The notes beneath the pieces were generated by a model, which was not told where the DNA came from, made no database searches, and worked only from the letters and a program-made list of their open reading frames with translations. From Agelas oroides (Eukaryota > Porifera > Demospongiae > Agelasida > Agelasidae), in contig OX422205.1 of the NCBI GenBank assembly GCA_949130485.1, forward strand, positions 3,764,415 through 3,828,414: 64,000 nucleotides of DNA, written 5' to 3'. The position numbers and the translations under genes were made by a program. This document shows positions 44,501 through 56,500 of this stretch, piece by piece; the first letter of the stretch is position 1; each line of letters starts with the position of its first letter.

Positions 44501-47500
44501 CCATTGTCTTGTTAGTCTTGCTGTTGGTATCACTTATGATTGCCAAATTTATCGGTCTGGGTGAGCGTTGTTTTGTTGTAGCTCTTTTTCAGCTTTGTAC
44601 GTATACTACTTTCAAATATCTTGTCCGTATATTATTCCACGTGGAAAAGCTACGTAAACATTACAATTTTACAGAAATATAGCGGAAATGTCTGCGCACG
44701 TGCAAGCAGTCGACACCAGGCTGTTTCTCTCCTCCCATGCAGCCTGAGTACAAGGCTACTCGTGACTTCACAGTTTTGTTTAGCTAAGAACGCTTCGTGT
44801 TGTCTACTACTACGGCCTCTTCCGCTAAATTGGAATCACTCGAAAATAGTGCAGCTACCTTCTGCATAATTGGATCAACAAGAATTAAATTTCTTCCACT
44901 AGATTGGATCTACCGTTCTATTAGAATAATAACGGTATGTCTGAAAGGTCAGGGATCTTCTTCATGTCTTCTACCATTAAAACAGACTTTAAAAGTTGAA
45001 CTCCACCTACTGGGGCAATTTACCTATCAACTTTTTGTATCACAGTGATACAAAAGTTTTCTGTCGCTTTCGAAGTTTTATTTACTTGCTTCATTATTTT
45101 CCAAAAAGGAGTTTGAAACGTGTTAAATTTGATCATAAAAAGCTGAAGGTGTGTGCAAAACTGCTGAGATGTTTCCAAAATATTTGAATGCACGGTCATG
45201 CTCCAGTTTCTCTGTCTTCAAATCCTCCTTGTCCTACTGTTCTTCCGCAGACATGTCACTATCATCAGTTTCTTCATGTGCTGAATCATCATTCATTTAA
45301 GCAACTTGCCCCTTAATCATATTACTTCCATTGTCCTTGATAACAACGTTGAGTTTTGTAACAGGAATATCCCATTCCTGCTAGACTTCGTCTGCTATGT
45401 CTTTCGTATTTTCTGTGTGATGAGGATGAGGTAACTTCCGAACACCTAAGATCATGTCTGACAAAGATGGAGGGTGACATTAAACAGATGTCTGTAGCTA
45501 CCTACATTAACTTTTCTTGAACAGGTGCTTTCAAATCTGATCTGCTGGGTACTTGGAGTCTTTGGTCATATGTTTCAATTAGCAACTTGAACTCTTCATT
45601 TTCTACTTTTCTCAATAAAAGTGCATCGAAATGATTGTGGAAGGGTCAGCTGCCCTATTTCTGGGCCTGTTGACTTTCTCTTAGCCTTAAGTTCCTTGCT
45701 CTCTTCATTTCATCTTTCAATTTTCTACAGCAGGAAACACTCTGTTTTTAGGTGTTGTTTCAGGTTAGTTGTAAATTTTCCTGAAAGGGTATGTCCACAT
45801 GCTTGGGGTTTGAAGTAGATGCTTCACTTGAAAATTGACAAACACTTTTGTTGGTGTTTCCATCATATATAAAATGATCTCAAACCAGGCTCTTCCTGGG
45901 ATGTCCAAGACTTGTCACTGATGAATCATCGAATCTCTGGAGAGATGAAGAGGTGCTGAAGGGTCTTGGTGTCACTGAATATTCAATGAATCCAACTGAA
46001 TCATGTCTGGGAATGAAACTAACTTCATCTTTTTAGTTCATGATCAAATTTTTACAGCAATATGTAGTCTTAGTCAGAGTAATCTTTTTTAGTTTTAGTA
46101 TTATGTTAAGCTGTTACTAAAAACCATATTATGTGTAGCTGAAGTTTCTTCTACTCCTGCTTCACCACAACACTACCTGGGTCCTGAGATCCTTGTCCCC
46201 CTCAACCCTCAGCCATAGCCCAATGGCTTGTGTTTTCCCGCACATGAATGATGGTGAACTGGGAATGAGTGAGTGAACTGATCTTTCAGGCTTCTTTATC
46301 ATTATTGAGTAGACAGATTTCATGCTACAGGTGGAGTCACTCGGTTTCTAGTGCAGGAAGTCTAAGAAAGAGGCTATACCCTACTCAGGGAGAGAAGAAG
46401 GAAATATACCATGAGACATTCAGCAAACTGCCAGGAAGAGTCTTCAGCAACTAAAGCAAAACAAAAATGTTTCATGGGTGACACATCTGACTGTGGTTGT
46501 GTGTTGGTGTGGGAGAAGGTGTGTGGTTCCCTACTGATTGGGTGTCTTGATCTCTGACAACACTCACTTTGGGTGTGATTGTCTGTACTAGGATGAGTCT
46601 ATAGCTCTTCAGTTGGAAGTAAACAACTGGTATGACATTTTTCATCAATCTACTTGAATAATAATACTATAAGTATTCTACCAGTAATTACCGTGCTTGT
46701 ACAATGAACCTCATCATAATGATTGCACATGTATAATATGAGGAAATAATCATAAAATGGCCCTTGCAAATTTAAAAATACTTGTGTATCAAGATTCAAT
46801 CCTATGACTAGTGGTGCCTGGTAGAGCACTTTAACCCCTTGCATTTTCTTGAAACAGCACTCCAAAAAGAGCGACTCAGTGTCACAAGATCAATTCTCAT
46901 GAGATCAACTTGTCACAAGATCAACTCTCACGAGATCAATTCGCCATGAAATCAACTCAATTTTTTTAGGTTGAAAAACCCCAACAAACATGAAACACAT
47001 GTACTTAACCTAAAGTCCTTTCAGTGGCTTCTCAGTTGGCTGCATAAATGAAGAGAAGGTTATCTGTTACCAACTTTAGCTCGGAAAATAACTTGCCGAC
47101 GTTTCGACTGAATGCTCCAGTCGTCATCAGGGTGAAAGTGAAGAGGTGCGAACAAACGTTGCTATTTATAGCCATGCACTACTGAGGATACACGTCATTG
47201 GAGGTCAAAGGTCGGTGAGGATTGCTCCTCCCTCCCTGCTTCCTCGTCACAGCGGTCCAGCAACCAGGGACTTCCAGGAAGTCCTCCATCTTGGTTGAAG
47301 CGCTCCTCTGAGGGTGTCATCTGGATGTGCAGGGCCTCCTTCACCAACAGCTCCTGTCCTCTGCCATGGTCCAGCACTGTGGTCTCCTCCCAGTCGATTG
47401 GATGGTGATTCTCCCACGCATGCTCCGCTACAGCTGACTTCTCCATCATCCCCCTCTCGCAGGTATCTTGGTGTTCCTTCAGTCTCGTCTCCAGTCTCTG

Positions 47501-50500
47501 TCTGGTCTCGCCGATGTAGACCTGGCCGCAGCTGCAGGGGATATGATATACCACATTGGATTGCTTACCAAGAGGTAATGTATCCTTGACCTTGGTCAAC
47601 ATTGAGCGGAGAGTCCGCCCGGACTTAAAGACTACTCTGATGTTGAACTTCCTGCAAACACGCCTAATGTCCTCACTCATCCCAGCCACATAGGGTATCA
47701 CCACCGTGGTCCCCTCTCCTCCTCCTGTTCCTCATCACGGCTGCTTGTGTCTGCTGTTTCCTGTGTGGGTGAGGCAGAAGCATTGCGGATAAAGTTTGCA
47801 GGGTAACCGTTCTGCTTGAGGACTCTAGCAAGGTGGTCAACTTCCTTCTGAAGGTTGTCCTGCGTGTTGATGATCTCTCTGGCCCTGTCGTGGAGACATC
47901 TCACCACACCTCTCTTCACGTGGGTCAGATGATGGGACTCGAAGTGGAGATACCGGTCCGTGTGCGTGGGCTTCCTGTAGACAGAGACGTCCAGGCTTCC
48001 ATCCTCTCTCCTCCTGAGTAGCGTGTCGAGGAACAGGAGTGTCCCGTCTTCTTCCTGCTCCACAGTGAACTTGATGGTCGGCCTGACCCCGTTGAGATGG
48101 TGTATGAGTTCTTCGGTTGAGCCCTTCCTGAGGATGCAGAAAGTGTCATCAACATACCTCTTCCACAGCCTGGGTCTGGTTGGTGCCGTCTCCATTGAAG
48201 AGATCGTCGCCAGCTCAACTGTGGCCCTGGTCAACCGACAGGTTTGCTGTGACCGTTGTTATACGCAGCATTGATAAAAACAAAACCACTGTTGGCCATC
48301 CACCTAGAGAATTCAGGCGCTTACTCTGGCATTTTCTAACTCACAGAGGAGAAATCTGAATGCGAAGTGACTGGAAGACGATGGCGCTCTCCCCTCATTC
48401 AAGGCGGATTGAAGATTCCTTGCTACGTGACGCTCCATGGGAAGAATTAGTGGTACGAGCGAGTGACATTATAGCAAGAGAAAATAAAACTGAGTAGAAC
48501 TTGCCCGTTTGGTCGATTAGAATGGTTATTTATTTTTTAAATTTATTCGTTCAATGAATTAGAGCGAATTAAATAATTAAAATTTGCGTTCCAATAATTA
48601 GAATGTTCCATAAATTAGAGTGAATACGGTAGTTTCACTGCAGTCTTGTATGTGGACTAAGATTTTGACATCTGGGTATGGAGCAACTCCTGATAATTGC
48701 CGAGCGCCTTAGCGTGAGGCATCTAATCCTGCAGTACAGTCTCGCTATGCGTTGTATGTATGTCAGTCACGCTTTGGAATGCAATTATAACTGTGGGGAT
48801 TTCCGTTACATCATTGATGATCGCTAGCGCTACGTGCACGTATTATTATAGACTGTACATGTATGTGCACGTGTTATCAAGCCACGCGTGTACGGTGTAC
48901 ATGTACTCGGTATGGAACGTCGAAAGGAGCTGGCCAGGCTTCGAAAACGAAGGCAGAGAGAGAGAGATGGCCGAGAAACACGCCGTGAGCAGGCCAGGAT
49001 ACATCAGCAAACATCAAGAGCTCGTGAGACAAGTCAGCGAAGGTCAGTCAACTATGATAATAGATGCCTTGCATAAGGCACTGAGTATCTGGATTCCAGT
49101 CTAGCTTCCTGTTGCCAAGCTGGACATGTATGCGGGTGGCTAGCTAGCTAGGATGCAGCAGGTTCAACTACCCTTGAGAGTTGGCTACAAACATCGGAGC
49201 TATGATGCATTGCATAAGGCACTGAGTATCTGGATTCCAGTCTAGCTTCCTGTTGCCAAGCTGGACATGTATACGGGTGGCTAGCTAGCCAGTATGCAGC
49301 AGGTTCAACTACCCTTGAGAGTTGGCTACAAACATCGGAGCTATGATGCATTGGCATCGTGCGTCTTACTCTCAGACTCGGAGAAAGAGATAGAGATGAA
49401 CAGGGTGGACCAGGAACATCCAGACAACTTCAGGAAATGGTCTCTCCTTGCCCTCTGCTGTTTCTGCCCAGTAGTACCATTATTGACTTGTCATTGAGTG
49501 ACCATTCATCACTCATTGATTACTAAACATCCATAAAATTCTTCATGGTTTAACTGAGTATGCTAGCGCGAGGCACTAAAACTGCACTGAGTGTACACCT
49601 AGTATGAAACTACTATAGAAATGCACTAAATTGAGTCACTTTAGTCATTTCAGGTAAGCATGCACTTTGATACAAAAATTTACATTGTGCGTGCTTGTCG
49701 TGTGTAGTCATAAAGTCATCTAAATGACATGTTTGAGTCATTTTTTGATAATAATGACTGACAGACAGGTAGACATAACTAATTGCTTTGTGCATGGCAC
49801 ACAGGGTAATAACTTTCTTCGACTTAGCATGTAGGTAAATGCTGCTTCAGTTGAAATATGTAGGTCGGTAGTGAACTATAGGTTTGCCATTATTCTGCCA
49901 TGTACAGTGGACTAATCTTGTGAAAAAGAATGTGGAGTGGAAAGTGATTTATATGTAGTACATAATTTAGTTACACTCTAATGTGTATATTTCATGGACC
50001 ATTATTACTCACACTAGGTGATTCTACTGATACTGCTGCACTGAATACTGAGGGTCTGACTGGACGTGTGTTGCTCATTCTCAGTGCAGTTATATCACTA
50101 CTGGTTGTGATAGTCCTGACGGCAGCAGTGTCTTGCAAATTACATGGTTTGTTTGCATGAATTTGTGCTGTAGCTGTGTGATGTAGCCAAGAACCTCTGC
50201 TATGAAAAATCTTGTAGTATGGCCTTTGATATATGTAGTGGAATACTGAACAGAGAACTGAGTGCTGATAAAACCACATGCTTGACTTGAGGTTAATCCC
50301 AACTCACTCAGACTATATACATTGCATATGTGGGTGAGTTGATTTACTTTTTCTCCAGGTCGTAAGACGGCTTGTGCTGCTGCTGTTGGATTTATGCCTG
50401 GAATTTTGCCTGGAATTTTGTCAGTGATAGGTGTGGCTATACTTGCACAGTCGTCTTTTGAACCTGATACAGTGCAAATTACAAATGGTTAGTGCACTGT

Positions 50501-53500
50501 TTCCCTTATATACCTGTCTCGCCTCATCATTATGTTTTCTACCACTAGTTAACTGCCAACTTCTGGTTTGTGAATTTCAGCCACAAGCTGTGGAAAAGTG
50601 TGACTTTTAGTAGAATTTGCAACCATTTCACACCTTTTTTGTACCCTATGACAACAGCCATTCACATCTGAAGACATGGTCATGGGCATAGTTTCGTATC
50701 ACTAACAGTATATTTTGGTTTTAGACACATGCATACCCACACAGTGATTCTTCTGTATGGTATCACTACAAGTCCATACAACACATAATGATATCATTTT
50801 TTTATACTCTTGACTATTTACACAACATTTAGATGTGTTTTCTCTTCTCACACCAGGTTCTAATTCTACCATTATTGTTTCTCCTGGGCAAAGTACTACT
50901 CAAATTGCTGGAGAAACCCTTTGTGGCCTTGGTACTGGATTGCTGGTGTTTTTTCACTTCATTGCGTTTGTTGTGGTTATACTACATACTCGAGAATTTG
51001 ATGAAAGTAAAGTGACGAACAGGACCCAAATTACCAAAGGTGAGTTTGGGATGTCTCATTTGTTTGAGTGATACACTGTCCATCACTAGGAGTAGTGCTG
51101 TGTTTATGCAGTATCAGAGAGTCGATAGACTCTCTATGTAGGGATGGCGCCGACGCGCAATATATGCAATACTTAAGCAAAAGCCGTATAACTTCACCAC
51201 AAACACGCTAAAAGCTTATTTAAGCGCCCAGGCTTCCTCTTTGAGTGGCTTTGTGATCAGCAAGACTCATATAAGTGGCCAAAAGCCACGCGGAAGACAG
51301 CTAAACGCAAAAGTGTGCGGTCATGAAAGTGCCACTTTTCGTATTTTTCTTTCTTTCTTTCTTTCTTGTTAAGACCATTATGTTCAACAACGATATCTCG
51401 CAAACGGTTTAAGTACTCACCGTCATTTTAGCACGAAACTGATGCTTATCATAGCGCGGAGCTCTACGACCACTCAGCGTCTTCATAGCTTCAAATTCAC
51501 CCTGGTCAACTAAAGCCATTCACAACACTCTGAGGCTGCTGTCCGTTGCTTAGGACGCCATTTTTAATTTTGTACGCATGCGCACACGAAGTCTCGTTCC
51601 CAGACCAAAGACCACGGTCGTTGGTCTGGAAGCGAGACTAGTACACATGCGAAATGGCCAGCGGGCAGTACGCATGGCTGGCACGGTCTTTTCCCCCCGT
51701 GGCATTGGGCAAGGCTTATGAACACCACGTAGGTAAGCCTACTACACTAAAAATAGCCTACTCACAGCTTTAGTGAACTGTAAAGCTAGCATGGTAAGTT
51801 GTCAGTATGATAGTTTTCTGTGCTGCAGCCGGTCAGTCGTCATGTGATTGACAACTGAATCATGAAATTGGTTTCACAAAGTTTGGTAGGGAGAGCGGTT
51901 GGCCCTTCATCAGGTTCTAGCTGGCTATATTACGCATTATTATTACATGCCTGGAACTACTACTATTACTGTCAACGCCGTTTCAAGTTCTGGTGTTGTG
52001 GTTACACTTGAAATATTCTTCTTAGGCTTAGGTCTAACTGTAACAACAAAAAAATGGACAGAAACAAGACTTAAAAAACATTAGAAATGTAAAAAGATGT
52101 AGGGATGGCATGCCAAAAAGTATGCAAACAAGGTAGGGATAATGCATGAAAGCAAAGGTCAACATATTGGCAAAGCCCCATCCCTACATCTTTTTCACAC
52201 TGCAGTTAGACAGTGCATGGGGGTCTTCCTAAAACGTACCACAAGTTTACTCCAACCTTTACTGCCAGTTCATGGCTGTAGCCTCATTTTCAGGCCACTT
52301 CCTCCTTCCACGTGGCTAGTATGACCCCCTTGGTAGCATTATGTTATACAGAACCTCTTCAACAACTTAAGCAGTGAGTTAGAGTAGACTGCAGACTTAT
52401 GATAGTGTCGATCGTTAAAGTACATGGCATGGTTTTAGCCTCATCCCCAGGCCACCTTCCTTCTCCCACATGTCAGCTCAGGAGCGAGGCTAATATGATC
52501 TAGCAGCATTGCATCAGCTGTAGTGTGAAAAAGATGTAGGGATGGGGCTTTGCCAATATGTTGACCTTTGCTTTCATGCATTATCCCTACCTTGTTTGCA
52601 TACTTTTTGGCATGCCATCCCTACTCTTTTTACATTTCTAATGTTTTTTAAGTCTTTAATATATGAATTGTTACGGTGCTTCAAAGTAAGAACAAAATTT
52701 TTAGGCAAATGCATCAAATGAATTTACAAAGCACAGAAAAGGAAAGACTCAACACCATGCAGTTTTGCTTTCCATGTACTAGAAAATGTAGAACATTATG
52801 GGGGCGAGCCTGAGCAAGCTGATACAGGAACGGTGTTATATCTAACACATTAAGTCAAGCATCCTCCTACATGCACATCCATTCACCATTCACAGGGGGT
52901 TTTAAAAGTACTTTTTAAAAAAAAGTCAAATGAAAAGACATCCTATGCATGTATACACAATCAAATGCATAACAGTGCCAGGGGCTGAGATAAATGTGTG
53001 ATGCATATGCCAGTCGTTTCTCCAGCCAGGGCAGCTACTGTAGCTACACATGCATGGACTAAGCTCCACGCTCAAATCATGAGCTGAGTCTCTGGCGTAT
53101 ATGAGTACCGTTTATGCACGGACCTTACGGGCAGAAGCGACTTCAACCATCGTCCATAATTTACACCATTGTGAGCAGCCTGCATGCTGTTGAAGGTCCG
53201 TAGCTGTACAAAACCACGATTAAGTTGCCATGCGTGCTTCAACTTCAGTTGTCTTCGCTTCAGGTCGCCGACGCTGCACTCTGGCTGTAGCCTTCACCTA
53301 CGGACATTCAAAGCTTCGTAAAATACTTAATGTGTTAATTTAAAATTTACGGTATATGGCTGCAAGCAGACAGACATACACACGCATCTTTGCAATGTAG
53401 TCCCGCTAGTGTGGGGCTCGCTCAGGCTCGCCCCAATTAACTATCACATGATGTCTCTTCAACATTTTTATGGCTTCCAACAGTCTCCATATTCAGAAAC

Positions 53501-56500
53501 AGAACAAATGTATTTGGCCCTGTTACAATGCATGCTCTGTATTGTCCTGGGCAAGCGCCCACCCCCCAATTTAGACAGTTTTGGGGGTTTTTTTTAGGTC
53601 CTCTGTGTAACCGCCTACCATCCTAACTTCTTGCGTAGTGAATTGAAAGTAGGTCTGCTGAGCTCACGTACATAGCTGTGATCGTTCTGATGTGCTTCAG
53701 GTGCTACGACATCTGGCATCAAAGTTTCGCACACACCTGTCCGTAGCCTTGTTCATAGCGTTCTTCGGTTGCAGCACGAAATTTGCATACTGCAAGGGAC
53801 GAACACTGCGGAAGCTTGGCAACGAGGCTACCAGTCAGTCTGCTTTCTAGCACGATACAGCTTTCTCCATCGTCAGGTTGGCCTCGACGAAGCATGAGCG
53901 AAGCCGCGATGCAGGTTGATTCGGTACACCCTGGCAGCTAACTTCATATCCGGTGTGGGCACTTGCACGGGACAGTCGAATCATTCAAGCATTTCCTCTG
54001 TATAACTGCCCACCCCCAATGTTTGGTGCTTAAGCTACAAGCGCCCATGGGCGCTTACTGGGACAATCCAGTAAATACATAGAAGGAGAGACTTAGCACT
54101 TTTTACTTCCCCTAAATTAATTATCGTGTGATGTTGTTGCAGTATTATGGTTACAAACAGTCACCACAAAAAATGTTTGGATAAGTTTAGCCCTCCTACT
54201 TGAAGTTATGAGTCCAGACGCGTGCAGTGTAAAAGTAGGTCCCACCTGATAGCTAATCATGAGCATAGTCAACAGGCAGGACTCTCTAGCATTGCCGGAA
54301 AGTCTTTAAAAAGTGTTTGTTTTTTTGGCAAGCAAAAATTTTAGATAAATATAGCTACAAAACATCAAGCTAATGAGATTCACTGGAAATATCACTTTTA
54401 GATAGGATATAGTTTCTCTTCAAGTACTTTTCTTGGATTAGGAACCTTCCTGGAATTTATGAGAGCACTTTTGCATGGAAACAGTAACTTTTGGCCATTT
54501 TAGTGATGTGTCAGGGGCAAGCATTACTTTGAGATGTCATCAACCACAGCACGTGGCTAGGAGAACAATATGGATGCTGTCTTGGTTGACCTGCGTTTAT
54601 TAGCTCTAGGTGCATAGTGTGAAGTCTTACAGTTTATCTTAGTGGGACGCATGTTACGACATTGTGCAGTATCGAGGGCTGGCTTCCTGGTTACAGGGAG
54701 ATGATTGAAGTACTTCTGAGTTAGCTCTGAGTTGTAGTTGCTTGTTACATTATCCACGATGCCTAGTTGATGGAATTTCTAGCCAATGAGTAGTTTGAAT
54801 CTTGGAAATTTTAGCTTGCTGATGGTTTTCGGCATGTGGTGTACATTAATTTTGTGATATTATCTGTGACATCATGAAATTATCTGATGTGTAAGTCACA
54901 GGATCTTTGCTTTGTGGTAACAGGAAAAATTAATCCTATGCCTTACTTTTGCTGTTAATCTTTATTACCCAAAGAAATGGATGCGTCATATTCATTAGGG
55001 AAGTCAGCAGGGTTGAATCCCCAGCATTGCCAGTTGAAAGTGTTTTTACACCACAACTGGCAGAAGTGGGGATGACACTAAAAGTGAACTACATCTTGCT
55101 CAAAATTTCATAATTCTGAAAGAGCTATATGTGTCAGTAAGCTGCATGTAGAACACACGTACAGGGACCATATGTGTGGATACTACATGCACTGGCTTTT
55201 ATTTTCATGAGATATACCATAAGCTCCCAATAATACGCCCCCTTCAAACTAATGCCCTTCCCTCTCTTTACCTTCTAAGTTCTTAATGGGTATTTTTATT
55301 TGCTTAAATGACCAGTAGTGAATTCTTCTGGGTGTGCTTTTAGTACGCTTTGGTTACCTCTGTTATTGAGTATTTTTCCATAATCACTAGCCATGTCCAC
55401 AGGCCACCGCCTAGGTTTTCGTTGCTTGTGTGACAAGCTTACACGGGTCGTCCTGTCACCACTGATTATACAACTTGCTTTGATGCCTCTCGACTGTAAT
55501 AGTATCAACACAGGCACCAGTGAATTTCCCATAGTACGTGACTAGCAAAGCTGCCATTTTCCGGAAAGCGACGGCAGTCATCATTATTGTCCACCCTGTG
55601 TGTAACATCTTGAGAAACCAGTGGTATATACCGTATAGCGGGAAATTTTCGCCAGGAAAAAATTTCGCCAAAGCCTGCGCCTATGTATTGCAGGAAAAAT
55701 TTGCCAGATTTATTTTCACGCAGCGCCGGATTGGGCGAAATTAAATTCCAAATTTAACCCCTTAGAAACTTGTATGGTCAGCATGGCGCCAAGTGTGATA
55801 AGCGCTAGCTATCTAGTAATGACTGTAGGTACAAGAACCGGAGTCTGCGGAGAATTTTGCCATGGAGAACTTCGAAAAGGAATGTAATATACATGGCTAC
55901 CATGTATATAAGGAGATTTAGGAATCCGCCATTGGTGAGGAACTAGATTGTCGACGGGAGCCAAGCAACACTGTAGATCAATATGCTGTGGTGGTCGTTT
56001 CCCCGACTGGCGGGCCCACGATGTGGCGTGACTTGGATGTAGCGTAGTAAAGCCATTTGTTACAGCTAGTTAGTAGTCAAAGTAGAGTCTTCAGCACACT
56101 GAACACACTTGAACACTTCTGCAGTGTATGTAGCTAGCTTCCTTCACACTTTTTCCACGTGCTAATAAATTTTTCACCAGGCAAAATAATTAACCAGGAA
56201 AATTTTTCACCAGTTAAATTTTCGCCACTCCAAGCTAATGGCGAAATTGGCGAAAATTTACCCCTGGTGAATATTTCCCACTATACGGTAGTTAAGACTA
56301 ACCTCTCCATTTAGACTCGAAGTAGTGTGCAAAAGGGGGGAGCTCATTAATCGTGAGCTTACAGTATATGTATAGGAATGTTGTGTGACTGTTGAACATG
56401 TTTTTTCTTGTGTGCAGAAATAAAAGCCAGACTACGAATGCCAAAGTCACTGCTTGAGGAAGCCTTAAAACATGGCTTTGTAGAATGTCGAACAGTGGTA

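Larger units (their letters stand above)
47045..48290 (-). mobile_element. 5'-truncated Penelope-like retroelement
   Basis: The minus strand holds the C-terminal part of a reverse transcriptase, a GIY-YIG nuclease domain and a 3' region with a hammerhead-like motif, in the order expected for Penelope-like elements. The N-terminal two thirds of the reverse transcriptase are missing, as is usual for truncated copies. A fragment of the same 3' end lies at 60548-60625. Confidence 0.82.

Noticed and set aside
47314-47589. Plus-strand ORFs over the Penelope element
   Set aside because: Antisense shadows of the GIY-YIG and reverse transcriptase frames.
55000-55040. tRNA-like T-loop (ggttgaatccccagc)
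   Set aside because: No matching acceptor, D or anticodon stems could be built around it.
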